Shown here one piece after another: positions 54,977 to 63,773 of a DNA stretch of 64,000 nt; within the stretch, counting starts at the first letter, position 1, and each line of letters starts with the position of its first letter. The notes beneath the pieces were generated by a model. It was not told the DNA's origin, did no database searches, and saw only the letters and a program-made list of their open reading frames with translations. Origin of the DNA: CBFFRJ01 sp963530515 (lineage in GTDB: Bacteria; Pseudomonadota; Gammaproteobacteria; Enterobacterales; Enterobacteriaceae). Position numbers and translations under genes: made by a program. The stretch lies in contig CAUSEC010000017.1 in assembly GCA_963530515.1 (NCBI GenBank), forward strand, positions 1 to 64,000. Reading direction: 5' to 3'.

Positions 54977-55654
54977 ATGCCACATGCGGTTGTCACCGGC
55001 GCAAGCTCCGGGATTGGCGAAGCCATTGTTAGCTGGCTGCTTGAACACGGCTGGCGTGTAACCGGGTTGAGTCGTTCAAAGGTGGTGCGTGATACGCCCG
55101 CGTTTGAGAGCGTTTGTGTGGATCTGAGCGACAGTACGGCGCTGGCGGAGACCCTCGCCACCCTGCCCGTGCCGGACGCGGTTATCCATGCAGCTGGCAT
55201 GATGGCGGCGGCGACGCTCGGCGACCTTTCCCCACAGGTGAGCCAGCAACTGTGGCAGTTGCATGTGCTGGCCGCCGAAACGCTGGTCAATCATTTTGCC
55301 CCGCAGATGCACGCTGGCGGGCGCATTGTGATTATCGGCAGCCGCACGTCCCGGGGTGCCGCCGGGCGTTCGCAATATGTCGCCACTAAAGCGGCGCTGG
55401 TTGGGATGGTGCGAAGCTGGGCGGCGGAGCTGGCCCCACGGGGCATTACGGCTAATGTGGTCGCTCCGGGGGCAACACAAACCCCGATGCTCAACGCGCC
55501 AGGGCGAGCCAGTTCACCGCCCAATGTGCCACCAATCGGACGGTTGATTGAGCCGCGCGAAGTGGCGGCACTGGTGGGGTTTGTGGTGTCGGAAGAGGCG
55601 GCTGCACTCACCGGGCAGGAGCTGGTGATGTGTGGGGGAGCGTCGCTGAAATAA
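54977..55654 (+). CDS. Short-chain dehydrogenase/reductase
   Basis: 225 residues from the ATG at 54977, 2 bases past the previous stop. Classical SDR: VVTGASSGIGEAI for NAD(P), IHAAGMMAAATL, the Ser of GSRTSRGAAG, and the YVATKAAL catalytic YxxxK. Last gene of the operon; it may oxidise or reduce a sugar-acid hydroxyl. Confidence 0.88.
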   Translation: MPHAVVTGASSGIGEAIVSWLLEHGWRVTGLSRSKVVRDTPAFESVCVDLSDSTALAETLATLPVPDAVIHAAGMMAAATLGDLSPQVSQQLWQLHVLAAETLVNHFAPQMHAGGRIVIIGSRTSRGAAGRSQYVATKAALVGMVRSWAAELAPRGITANVVAPGATQTPMLNAPGRASSPPNVPPIGRLIEPREVAALVGFVVSEEAAALTGQELVMCGGASLK

Positions 55655-55681
55655 CACGGCATGAGGGGAAATGCGGCCTGT

Positions 55682-55716
55682 TCCCCTCACCCCAACCCTC
55701 TCCCAAAGGGCGAAGG
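55682..55716. repeat. Intergenic palindromic repeat, second copy of the 77-108 family
   Basis: CCCCTCACCCCAACCCTCTCCC followed by AAAGGGCGAAGGAG; the same C-rich/G-rich layout as at 77-108. Confidence 0.55.
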
Positions 55717-55741
55717 AGAAAAGCGAGCCGTCATTCATGCT

Positions 55742-55779
55742 GTAGGCCGGATAAGGCAAAAGCGAGCCGCCATCCGGCA
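55742..55779. repeat. REP element
   Basis: GTAGGCCGGATAAGGC ... GCCATCCGGCAA has the GCCGGAT/ATCCGGC palindrome of enterobacterial REP sequences. It lies between the convergent SDR and PhzF genes. Confidence 0.75.
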
Positions 55780-55798
55780 AACTGCTTTTCTGCTCAAA

Positions 55799-56593
55799 TC
55801 AATCCCGCAGATACACCTTGCCAATCAGATAGGTGGTGGCCTGACCACCAATCAACACTCTGTCGCCCCGCCATTCGCAACGCAAATCGCCGCCGCGGGC
55901 GGAGACCTGACGCGCCTGCATCACGTTTTTACCCAGCTTATCGCCCCAGTAAGGAATCAACATGCTGTGCGTTGACCCCGTGACAGGATCTTCCGGTACA
56001 GACTCTCCCGGGCAGAAGAAGCGGCTAACGAAATCGTCGTTATCACCGGGGGCGGTGATGCAGACCATTTTCCCCAGCGGGATCATGCCTGCGATGTCTG
56101 GTGTAATAGCTTCCACCTGCTGCTGATTTTCCAGTACCACCAGGTAATCACGCGCCACACGCACCTCTTTGGCACTGTTGATACCTAAGGTTTCAAAGAG
56201 CAATGCAGGCGGAACATCAACCGCTTCGGTTTGCCAGGCCGGGAAATCGAGGGTCAGCCAGTCACCTTTGCGGGTGACCGTCAGCGGCCCGACGAAGCGG
56301 GTATCGAACTGGATATGGGCATCCGGGAAGTCGAGATATTCGAAAATCACGTGCGCGGCGGCGAGTGTGGCATGGCCACACAGGTTGATTTCGTACTGGG
56401 TGGTAAACCAGCGCAGTTCGAAACCGGTGTCGTTGCGAACAAAAAATGCAGTCTCAGACTGGTTGTGCTGTTGTGCCATCTTCAGTAGCTGCTCGTCCGG
56501 CAGCCACTCGGTCAGCGGGCAGACGGCGGCTGCGTTACCGCCAAAGGTGCGGTCACTAAAAGCATCTACCATGTAAAAGTCGATTGTGTGCAT
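55799..56593 (-). CDS. PhzF-family isomerase/epimerase-like protein
   Basis: 264 residues from the ATG at 56593 (GAGGAAACGCT upstream). PhzF/DAP-epimerase fold: FYMVDAFSDRTFGGNAAAVC at the start, HNQSETAFFV (the catalytic Glu in SETAF), INLCGHATLAAA, and EDPVTGSTHSML. Members isomerise small acids; the substrate here is unknown. It is distinct from E. coli YddE. Confidence 0.88.
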   Translation of the reverse strand: MHTIDFYMVDAFSDRTFGGNAAAVCPLTEWLPDEQLLKMAQQHNQSETAFFVRNDTGFELRWFTTQYEINLCGHATLAAAHVIFEYLDFPDAHIQFDTRFVGPLTVTRKGDWLTLDFPAWQTEAVDVPPALLFETLGINSAKEVRVARDYLVVLENQQQVEAITPDIAGMIPLGKMVCITAPGDNDDFVSRFFCPGESVPEDPVTGSTHSMLIPYWGDKLGKNVMQARQVSARGGDLRCEWRGDRVLIGGQATTYLIGKVYLRD

Positions 56594-56776
56594 AGCGTTT
56601 CCTCTTGTTTTCCTTTTGTTTTCCGTTTGTTTTTCACCTGTATTTCTATCACATTCAATCGGCATTTTTCATACCCGATTAAAATTGAGATATCCGTCAC
56701 AAAAAGTTTGTATTTTGAGCAGAAAAGGATCTAAGATCACCGCAATTCCTTCTCCTGCTACGAATCCCAAAACACT

Positions 56777-57979
56777 ATGACAACACAACTGGTTTCACGA
56801 AAAGTCGCGTGGCTTCGGGTGGTTACGCTTGCCGTTGCTGCGTTCATTTTTAATACCACTGAATTCGTGCCCGTGGGGCTGCTGTCGGACATCGCACAAA
56901 GTTTTGATATGGAAACGCCGCAGGTGGGGATCATGCTCACCATCTACGCCTGGGTCGTGGCGCTGATGTCGTTGCCGTTTATGCTGCTGACCAGCAAGGT
57001 TGAGCGTCGCAAGCTGCTGATCGCCCTCTTCGTTCTGTTCATTGCCAGCCACGTGCTCTCCTTCCTGGCCTGGGACTTCCAGGTCCTGGTGGTCAGCCGT
57101 ATCGGGATTGCCTTTGCACATGCGATTTTCTGGTCGATTACCGCGTCGCTGGCCATTCGTCTGGCTCCCGCCGGTAAACGTGCGCAAGCGCTGAGCCTGA
57201 TTGCAACCGGTACGGCGCTGGCAATGGTCCTCGGCATCCCGATTGGCCGCGTGGTCGGGCAATATTTCGGCTGGCGCACCACCTTCTTCGCCATCGGTTT
57301 CGGTGCGCTGGTGACCTTAGTCTGCCTGATCAAGCTGTTACCTAAACTGCCGAGCGAGCACTCCGGTTCGCTGCACAGTTTGCCGGAACTGTTCCGCCGC
57401 CCTGCGCTGCTAAGCATCTATTTCTTAACGGTGGTTGTGGTGACCGCGCACTATACCGCCTACAGCTACATCGAGCCGTTTGTGCGTGATGTTGCAGGCT
57501 TTAGCGGTAACTTTGCGACCGTGCTGCTGCTGATCCTCGGCGGTGCCGGGATTGTGGGCAGCGTTCTGTTTGGCAAGCTTGGCAACAAACACGCCTCGTT
57601 GCTGATCAGCAGCGCGATTGGCCTGCTGGTGCTTTCGCTGTTATTCCTGCGCTCAGCGGCAGGCAGCGAGCAGCATCTCATCATCCTGAGCCTGTTCTGG
57701 GGTGTGGCGATTATGATTATCGGCCTCGGCATGCAGGTGAAAGTGCTGGCGCTGGCGCCGGATGCTACGGACGTGGCGATGGCGCTGTTCTCAGGAATTT
57801 TCAACATCGGGATTGGTGCCGGTGCGCTGGTCGGCAATCAGATTAGCCTGCAGTGGTCGATGTCGGCGATTGGTTATGCCGGGGCGATCCCTGCCGTGGC
57901 GGCGCTGGTATGGTCGGTTGTCATTTTCCGCCGTTGGCCGGTTTCGCTGGAAGATAATCAGCAGCCGCATCATATGTAA
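56777..57979 (+). CDS. sotB: Sugar efflux transporter SotB
   Basis: 400 residues (E. coli 396). MFS exporter with 12 helices: SRKVAWLRVVTLAVAAFIFN, TTEFVPVGLLSDIAQSF, and the conserved KVLALAPDATDVAMALFSGI. It exports arabinose and related sugars, and IPTG, in E. coli. As in E. coli it lies near marC-marRAB. The REP array follows its stop. Confidence 0.94.
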   Translation: MTTQLVSRKVAWLRVVTLAVAAFIFNTTEFVPVGLLSDIAQSFDMETPQVGIMLTIYAWVVALMSLPFMLLTSKVERRKLLIALFVLFIASHVLSFLAWDFQVLVVSRIGIAFAHAIFWSITASLAIRLAPAGKRAQALSLIATGTALAMVLGIPIGRVVGQYFGWRTTFFAIGFGALVTLVCLIKLLPKLPSEHSGSLHSLPELFRRPALLSIYFLTVVVVTAHYTAYSYIEPFVRDVAGFSGNFATVLLLILGGAGIVGSVLFGKLGNKHASLLISSAIGLLVLSLLFLRSAAGSEQHLIILSLFWGVAIMIIGLGMQVKVLALAPDATDVAMALFSGIFNIGIGAGALVGNQISLQWSMSAIGYAGAIPAVAALVWSVVIFRRWPVSLEDNQQPHHM

Positions 57980-57989
57980 TTTTCAGTAC

Positions 57990-58297
57990 AGGCCTACGTA
58001 TTGCCGGATGGCGGCGTAAACGCCTTATCCGGCCTACAACTGAACGCCTGCGCAAACGCCTTATCCGGCCTACAACTGAGCGGCGACGCAAACGCCTTAT
58101 CCGGCCTACAACTGAACGGCGGCGCAAACGCCTTATCCGGCCTACAACTGAGCGCCTGCGCAAACGCCTTATCCGGCCTACAACTGAGCACCTGCGCAAA
58201 CGCCTTATCCGGCCTACAACTGAGCGGCGGCGCAAACGCCTTATCCGGCCTACTGACACCAACCCGTAGGCCTGATAAGCGAAGCGCCATCAGGCAT
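57990..58297. repeat. REP array with seven 36-bp tandem units
   Basis: Seven copies of CGCCTTATCCGGCCTAC begin at 58021, 58057, 58093, 58129, 58165, 58201 and 58237, an exact period of 36 bases. About 24 bases of each unit are constant and about 8 vary (e.g. CGCCTGCG, CGGCGACG, CGGCGGCG). The array is flanked by REP elements: GCCGGATGGCGGCGTAAACG on the left and TAGGCCTGATAAGCGAAGCG on the right. It fills the gap between sotB and the hydrolase gene, where both transcripts end. It has no coding function, although frames stay open on both strands. Confidence 0.92.
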
Positions 58298-58300
58298 GAC

Positions 58301-59455
58301 TTAACTACCCGACACCACTTCTTTCATTACCTGCATCTGCCAGTCAAACCACGGGTTCCAGGTCAGCCGGGCGTGCACCTTGTCTTTTTCCACCAGCCCC
58401 CAGTCGGAATACCACACCTCCTCGCCTTTCAGACAGCGCTGCGTGTCTTCATCACGCTGCCCGTTGCTGCACAGCAGCACGCTGCCTTTGCGTCCGTAGA
58501 GCGGATTACGTGGGGAAAAGAGCACCGACATATGCGAGAACTGGCTGATACGCTCATCGGGCAGGAAATCCGGCTTCACCCGCACACGGGAGACGTTCGC
58601 CACCTCGGCACGCGGCGCACCGTACCAGATAACACGACTGGCTGGATGGGTAAACGTGCGGTCGAAATGGTCGAGGATCCAGGTAGTGTCCAGCACCGAG
58701 TCATGCTCACTGAGCACCATCAACACCGGTTTGCTGAACGTGTCACGGGCAATCAGCTGCTGCGCAGACGCGCTGGTACGGTAAAACTGGGCAAAGCCGT
58801 TGGTGGGCACGCGCAGGTAGCGGGTAGCAATTTGTTGGGGGAAGACCGCGCTCGGCGGGCGCAGCCAGTCGCGAAAGACAGCCGCCACCGGTGCGAGGAA
58901 ATCATAACCGGTACTCGATTTGAAAGCCGGAGAAAAGAGCAACAGCCCCTGCACCTGCGGGTGCTGCATCGCGTATTCCAGCGCCAGGTTACCGCCGGTG
59001 GAGAAGCCGCCCAGCCACACGTCACCCACCTCTTTGCCCAAAATGGCGGCCTGCTCGCTCACCACCTGTCGCCACTGATCAACGCTGACGTGGAGCATGT
59101 CCGTCGGCCGGGTTCCGTGACCCGGTAACAACACAGTGCGGACCAGGAACCCCTGTTTAGCCAGTTCCGGCGCGATGTCGGTAAACGAGCCCGGTGCGTC
59201 GCCCAGGCCGTGAATTAAGAGGATGCCGCGCGACGGTTTGCCTGGGGGACGCCACTCCTGCGGGGTGTTCCATTGCAGTTCAGTGGTTTTATCCAGCGTC
59301 TGGAATGACCGATGACTGACCACCCAGTCGCGAGTTTGCTCCTGATACTGAGCAAAACTGTGCTGGCCTAAAGGCGGCGCGTTGTTTTGCTTTTGCTGGC
59401 AACCGGTCACGACGGCGATCAGCAAGAGAACAACGATTCTTGCACTCCACCCCAT
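58301..59455 (-). CDS. Lipoprotein alpha/beta hydrolase
   Basis: 384 residues. A lipobox (VVTGC, Cys19) follows a short hydrophobic signal, with QQ next, so it should be an outer-membrane lipoprotein facing the periplasm. Serine hydrolase motifs: LLIHGLGDAPGSF (oxyanion), the nucleophile Ser in GGFSTGGNLAL, and VLSEHDSVLD for the acid. Similar to monoglyceride lipase/serine aminopeptidase S33 proteins. Its ATG overlaps the marC stop (TAATG), so it is coupled to marC. It is not in this place in E. coli. Confidence 0.87.
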   Translation of the reverse strand: MGWSARIVVLLLIAVVTGCQQKQNNAPPLGQHSFAQYQEQTRDWVVSHRSFQTLDKTTELQWNTPQEWRPPGKPSRGILLIHGLGDAPGSFTDIAPELAKQGFLVRTVLLPGHGTRPTDMLHVSVDQWRQVVSEQAAILGKEVGDVWLGGFSTGGNLALEYAMQHPQVQGLLLFSPAFKSSTGYDFLAPVAAVFRDWLRPPSAVFPQQIATRYLRVPTNGFAQFYRTSASAQQLIARDTFSKPVLMVLSEHDSVLDTTWILDHFDRTFTHPASRVIWYGAPRAEVANVSRVRVKPDFLPDERISQFSHMSVLFSPRNPLYGRKGSVLLCSNGQRDEDTQRCLKGEEVWYSDWGLVEKDKVHARLTWNPWFDWQMQVMKEVVSGS

Positions 59456-60129
59456 TAATGCGTTGCCGGGAAGTGGGTGATGATTTCCAGCACACCGTTG
59501 ATGATAAATTGCACGCCCATGCAGACCAGCAGGAAGCCCATCAGGCGAGAAATGGCTTCAATACCGCCCTTGCCTACCAGGCGCATTATTGCCCCGGAAC
59601 TGCGCAAACTCCCCCATAAAATCAGCGAAACAAGCGCGAAAATCAGCGGAGGCGCCACCCAGACCACCCAGTCCGGGAAGGTGGTACCGTCACGAATGGT
59701 GGCCGCCGAACTGATGATCATCGCAATGGTGCCTGGCCCTGCCGTACTGGGCATCGCCAGCGGTACGAATGCGATATTTGTCGTGGGTTCGTCTTCCAGC
59801 TCTTCCGATTTGCTTTTCACTTCCGGCGCGACATGGGCCTTTTGCGGCGGGAACAGCATGCGAAAACCGATAAACGCCACAATCAGGCCACCGGCAATAC
59901 GCAATCCGGGGATGGAAATGCCGAAGGTGTTCATCACCAGTTGGCCCGCGTAATACGCCACCATCATGATGGCGAAAACGTAGATTGAGGCCATTTTCGA
60001 CTGCTGGTTGCGCTGGGCGCTGTTCATGTTGCCCGCCAGCCCAAGGAAGAGCGCGACCGTGGTTAACGGGTTCGCCAGCGGCAGTAACACCACCAGTCCT
60101 AACCCAATTGCTTTAAATAAATCCATCAT
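59455..60129 (-). CDS. marC: MarC-family membrane protein
   Basis: 224 residues (E. coli 221) with six membrane helices: MDLFKAIGLGLVVLLPLANP, IPGLRIAGGLIVAFIGFRML, and MRLVGKGGIEAISRLMGFLL. Despite its name it has no proven part in resistance. It is divergent from marR across the mar operator region, as in E. coli. Confidence 0.94.
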   Translation of the reverse strand: MMDLFKAIGLGLVVLLPLANPLTTVALFLGLAGNMNSAQRNQQSKMASIYVFAIMMVAYYAGQLVMNTFGISIPGLRIAGGLIVAFIGFRMLFPPQKAHVAPEVKSKSEELEDEPTTNIAFVPLAMPSTAGPGTIAMIISSAATIRDGTTFPDWVVWVAPPLIFALVSLILWGSLRSSGAIMRLVGKGGIEAISRLMGFLLVCMGVQFIINGVLEIITHFPATH

Positions 60130-60270
60130 TTAACTGAGCACTCCGGCAAAAAACTTCGTAGCGGGAAGTATATCTGCATCCTTGCGTCTGCGGCATATCG
60201 CTTTACGATTCGTTACTTTTTGTAAGATATTTCATGAACATAGGCGCCGTAAAAAACCCCCTCCAGCGTA

Positions 60271-60289
60271 CTTTAGCAATTCGTGGCAT
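60271..60289. promoter_or_regulatory. Marbox
   Basis: TTTAGCAATTCGTGGCAT differs little from the E. coli mar marbox (TTTAGCAAAACGTGGCAT). MarA, SoxS or Rob bind here to activate marRAB. Confidence 0.8.
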
Positions 60290-60305
60290 AAGCTAATCGA
60301 TTCAG

Positions 60306-60334
60306 TTGACTTATACTTGCCTGAGCAATAATAT
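60306..60334 (+). promoter_or_regulatory. marRAB promoter
   Basis: -35 TTGACT (60306-60311), 17-base spacer, -10 TAATAT (60329-60334). Confidence 0.85.
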
Positions 60335-60364
60335 CTGCCGTGATTAATCTACTTGCCGGGGCAA
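60317..60364. promoter_or_regulatory. marO operator with two MarR sites
   Basis: Site I TTGCCTGAGCAA (60317-60328) lies between the -35 and -10 elements. Site II TTGCCGGGGCAA (60353-60364) lies just before the marR start. Both match the E. coli TTGCC-N2-GGCAA-type palindromes. Confidence 0.88.
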
Positions 60365-60369
60365 CCATT

Positions 60370-60804
60370 GTGAAAAGCACAAGTGATCTGTTTAACGAAA
60401 TCATTCCACTTGGGCGTTTGATCCATATGGTCAACCAAAAGAAAGACCGCTTACTGAATGACTACCTCTCACCGTTTGATATTACGGCAACGCAATTTAA
60501 GGTGCTTTGCTCTATCCGCTGTCAGGTTTGCATCACCCCGGTCGAGTTAAAAAAAGTATTGTCGGTCGATCTGGGCGCATTGACGCGCATGCTGGACAGG
60601 CTCGTCTGTAAGGGCTGGATCGAACGAAACCCGAATCCGCACGATAAGCGCGGCGTCCTCGTGCAGTTAACCACCGAGGGCAAGGCGCTGATTGAGCAAT
60701 GTCACCAATTAGTAGGGCAAGACCTGCACCAGGAATTAACAAAAAACTTATCGGCAGACGAAGTGGCAACTCTTGAATATTTACTCAAGAAAGTCTTGCC
60801 GTAA
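60370..60804 (+). CDS. marR: MarR, repressor of the marRAB operon
   Basis: 144 residues with a GTG start at 60370, as in E. coli. Winged-helix repressor: STSDLFNEIIPLGRLIHMV, LKKVLSVDLGALTRMLDRLV and DKRGVLVQLT. The copper/disulfide-responsive Cys (C in LCSIRC, QCHQ) are kept. It is released from marO by phenolics and oxidants. No truncation or frameshift is seen. Confidence 0.95.
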   Translation: MKSTSDLFNEIIPLGRLIHMVNQKKDRLLNDYLSPFDITATQFKVLCSIRCQVCITPVELKKVLSVDLGALTRMLDRLVCKGWIERNPNPHDKRGVLVQLTTEGKALIEQCHQLVGQDLHQELTKNLSADEVATLEYLLKKVLP

Positions 60805-60821
60805 AACAAAGAGGTATGACG

Positions 60822-61205
60822 ATGTCCAGACGCAATACTGACGCCATTACTATTCATAGCATTTTAGGCTGGATTGAAGATAACCTGGAATCAGCGATGT
60901 CGCTTGAGCGTGTCTCTGAACGTTCAGGCTATTCGAAATGGCACCTGCAACGGATGTTTAAAAAAGAAACCGGCCATTCGCTCGGTCAATACATCCGCAG
61001 CCGCAAGCTGACCGAAATCGCACAAAAGTTGAAAGAAAGTAACGAGCCGATCCTGTATCTTGCGGAGCGCTATGGGTTTGAATCGCAACAAACCCTGACC
61101 CGTACGTTCAAGAATTACTTCGACGTACCGCCGCATAAGTATCGTGTCACCAACATTCCCGGTGAGAACCGGTATTTGTTCCCCATTAATAACTGTAGCT
61201 ACTAA
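60822..61205 (+). CDS. marA: MarA, multiple-resistance activator
   Basis: 127 residues from the ATG at 60822 (MSRRN); an ATG 6 bases upstream lies directly on the GAGG ribosome site and is less likely. Two AraC-type helix-turn-helix motifs: SGYSKWHLQRMFKKETGHS and YGFESQQTLTRTFKNYF. Nearly identical to E. coli MarA. It activates marboxes of efflux and porin-control genes (acrAB, tolC, micF). Confidence 0.95.
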   Translation: MSRRNTDAITIHSILGWIEDNLESAMSLERVSERSGYSKWHLQRMFKKETGHSLGQYIRSRKLTEIAQKLKESNEPILYLAERYGFESQQTLTRTFKNYFDVPPHKYRVTNIPGENRYLFPINNCSY

Positions 61206-61236
61206 TTCGCCTGTTTTAAGACGTATCGAGGAAATC

Positions 61237-61452
61237 ATGAAACGTATTACCTGTGCCGCCATCACCCTTATGGTGCTGTTTTCTGGCCAGAGTTATGCGG
61301 AGCAATTCGCTCACCCCGCACAGCAGAATAACCGCGATGTGATGGTGATGCCCACTGCCCACGACCAGTCACCGTTCGACTTTAACCATATGGGTGCCGG
61401 CAGTGATAAATCCGACGAGTTAGGTGTCCCGTATTACAATTCGCGCACCTGA
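61237..61452 (+). CDS. marB: MarB, periplasmic small protein
   Basis: 71 residues. Signal peptide (ending GQSYA), then a variable stretch and the conserved FDFNHMGAGSDKSDELGVPYYN. MarB lowers marRAB expression in E. coli by an unknown route. GAGG upstream fits the ATG at 61237. Confidence 0.9.
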   Translation: MKRITCAAITLMVLFSGQSYAEQFAHPAQQNNRDVMVMPTAHDQSPFDFNHMGAGSDKSDELGVPYYNSRT

Positions 61453-61460
61453 CCGTGTTT

Positions 61461-61485
61461 GCCCCGCTGTCGCGGGGCTTTTTTT
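61461..61485 (+). terminator. Terminator of marRAB
   Basis: GCCCCGC, loop TGTC, GCGGGGC, then TTTTTTT. Confidence 0.9.
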
Positions 61486-62383
61486 ATGGCTTTACCGCCA
61501 CCTGGCGGCGAAGACGAAAGCCAAATACGTTGATGTACAGCCCCGCCATAATCAGTACCGCCCCCGCCAGTTGAAGCAGCGTCATGGATTCGCCCAGCAG
61601 CAGTGCTGCACTCGCTAATCCCACTACCGGTACAAGAAGCGACAGTGGCGCCACACGCCAGGTCTCATAACGCCCAAGCAGCGTGCCCCAGATGCCGTAG
61701 CCGATAATGGTCGCCCCCAGAGACAGATAAACCAGCGATAAAATCGTGGTCAAATCAATGGACACCAGACTCTGCAGCATCAGCGCCGGGCCGTCGAAAA
61801 TCAGCGAGGCCACCATAAAGGGAAGTATCGGAACCAGTGCGCTCCACACCACCAGCGACATGACCGCCGGGCGTGATTCATGCTGCATAATTTTCTTGTT
61901 GAAGATATTGCCGCAGGCCCAGCAAAACGCGCCAGACAGCGTCAGGATAAAGCCCAGCATCGGCACGTGCTGACCGTTCAGGCTTGATTCAATTAAGACC
62001 AGCACACCGACGACGGCCAGTGAGATGCCCGCTATCTGCTTGCTCTGCAACCGCTCGCCAAACACACCCGCCCCGAGAATGATGGTAAAGAACGCCTGCG
62101 CCTGGAGCACCAGTGAGGCCAGCCCCGCGGGCATGCCAAATTTGATCGCGGTAAACAGAAAAGCAAACTGACCAAAGCTGATGGTTAAGCCGTAGCCGAG
62201 CAGTAATCCCAGCGGCACTTTTGGACGTGAGACGAACAGCAGCGCCGGAAAAGCCACCAGCACAAAGCGCAGCCCCGCCAGCAACAGCGGCGGCATGTTG
62301 TGCAGCCCGACTTTTATCACCACAAAATTCAGGCCCCATACCACGACCACCAACAGTGCCAGCAACCCATCTTTACGCGTCAT
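61484..62383 (-). CDS. eamA: EamA (YdeD), cysteine/O-acetylserine exporter
   Basis: 299 residues as in E. coli. Two EamA/DMT repeats of five helices: DGLLALLVVVVWGLNFVVIK, GMPAGLASLVLQAQAFFT, and WGTLLGRYETWRVAPLSLLV. It exports cysteine pathway metabolites. Convergent with marB. Confidence 0.93.
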   Translation of the reverse strand: MTRKDGLLALLVVVVWGLNFVVIKVGLHNMPPLLLAGLRFVLVAFPALLFVSRPKVPLGLLLGYGLTISFGQFAFLFTAIKFGMPAGLASLVLQAQAFFTIILGAGVFGERLQSKQIAGISLAVVGVLVLIESSLNGQHVPMLGFILTLSGAFCWACGNIFNKKIMQHESRPAVMSLVVWSALVPILPFMVASLIFDGPALMLQSLVSIDLTTILSLVYLSLGATIIGYGIWGTLLGRYETWRVAPLSLLVPVVGLASAALLLGESMTLLQLAGAVLIMAGLYINVFGFRLRRQVAVKP

Positions 62384-62581
62384 TCATCGCCTCGGTCTTT
62401 GTTCAACTTTTGTAAAGAATTTACGTTAACGCAAAAAACAGTCCAGAGACAGATCATTAATATTGGCAGGTCAGTTTTGGCATTTCTGCACAAATCAACC
62501 ATTGTGCATCACGCTTTATGCATGTTATTGCTGTTAGTCATCACAAAAAAATATAACAACAAGCACATGTCGGGCAGGAAA

Positions 62582-63769
62582 ATGATCTCACCACAACAGC
62601 GTTCTATCGGCGCGTTACTCGCCTCTTCTTTACTTTTAACCATCGGGCGCGGCGCAACCCTGCCCTTTATGACCATTTATCTTAACCGCCAGTACGGTAT
62701 GAGCGTTGAGCAGGTGGGTTATGCGCTCACGATTGCGCTGACTATCGGCGTGGTGTTCAGCTTAGGCTTCGGCATCCTCGCGGATAAGTTTGATAAAAAG
62801 CGCTATATGGTGCTGGCCGTATTGGCATTTTTAATCGGTTTTGCGGCTATTCCGGCGGTGAATCATCCTGGCCTGGTGGTGCTCTTTTTCGCCATGGTTA
62901 ACTGCGCCTACTCGGTATTCTCCACCGTGTTGAAAGCCTATTTTTCTGACTCGCTGGGTGCCACGGCCAAAGCAAAAATCTTCTCGCTTAACTACAGCGT
63001 CATTAACATTGGCTGGACGGTGGGGCCGCCGCTGGGCACGCTGCTGGTGATGTACAACCTGAACCTGCCGTTCCTGCTGGCTGCCACCTGCTCAGCCATC
63101 CCGGTGGTGGTTATTCAGCTCTTTGTGCAGCGCCTGACGGCAAAAGCCAGTGAAGAGAACAGCGTGGCCTGGTCACCGTCGGTGCTGTTACGGGACCGGG
63201 CACTGCGCTGGTTTACCTTTTCTGGTTTTCTGGCGTCTTTTGTTGCCGGTTCCTTTGCGTCCTGTATTTCTCAGTATCTGATGTCGGTCGCGGACAATGA
63301 AGTGGCGGAAAAGGTGGTTGCCGTCGTCTTGCCCGTTAACGCCGCGATGGTAGTCACGTTGCAATATGCAGTGGGTCGACGCCTGAACGCCACGAACCTG
63401 CGCCCATTGATGGGTGCCGGGACCGTCTGTTTTATGCTTGGGCTGGTCGGCTTTATGCTGTCTGGCGGCAACCTGTGGTTCTGGGGCTTGTCCGCTGCCG
63501 TCTTCACCGTCGGTGAAATCATTTATGCGCCGGGGGAATATATGCTGATCGACAACATTGCGCCACCGGGCATGAAAGCCAGCTACTTCTCCGCACAGGC
63601 TCTGGGGTGGTTAGGGGCGGCGATGAACCCGATGATGACCGGGATTATTCTCTCGTCACTGCCCGGCTGGTCGCTGTTTATCATTATGATTCTGGTGACC
63701 TTCTTTGCCTGGTGGGCATTAATTCGCGGCATCCAGGCAAAGCCGTTGGGTCAGTTACAGGTGAGCTGA
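62582..63769 (+). CDS. ydeE: MFS transporter YdeE
   Basis: 395 residues, the E. coli length, from the ATG at 62582 (CAGGA upstream). Twelve-helix MFS: LLTIGRGATLPFMTIYL, GILADKFDKKRYM, NIGWTVGPPLGTLLV and PGEYMLIDNIAPPGMKASYF. In E. coli it exports dipeptides and arabinose. Divergent from eamA. Confidence 0.92.
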   Translation: MISPQQRSIGALLASSLLLTIGRGATLPFMTIYLNRQYGMSVEQVGYALTIALTIGVVFSLGFGILADKFDKKRYMVLAVLAFLIGFAAIPAVNHPGLVVLFFAMVNCAYSVFSTVLKAYFSDSLGATAKAKIFSLNYSVINIGWTVGPPLGTLLVMYNLNLPFLLAATCSAIPVVVIQLFVQRLTAKASEENSVAWSPSVLLRDRALRWFTFSGFLASFVAGSFASCISQYLMSVADNEVAEKVVAVVLPVNAAMVVTLQYAVGRRLNATNLRPLMGAGTVCFMLGLVGFMLSGGNLWFWGLSAAVFTVGEIIYAPGEYMLIDNIAPPGMKASYFSAQALGWLGAAMNPMMTGIILSSLPGWSLFIIMILVTFFAWWALIRGIQAKPLGQLQVS

Positions 63770-63773
63770 CGCA

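Noticed and set aside
58021..58254. Regular 36-bp repeats as a CRISPR array
   Set aside because: The units are directly tandem with only about 8-12 variable bases, flanked by REP elements, with no cas genes; real spacers would be about 30 bases.
57994..58290. Repeat proteins coded on either strand of the 36-bp array
   Set aside because: Because 36 is divisible by 3, open frames arise in several phases on both strands; there is no ribosome site and the DNA is a REP array.
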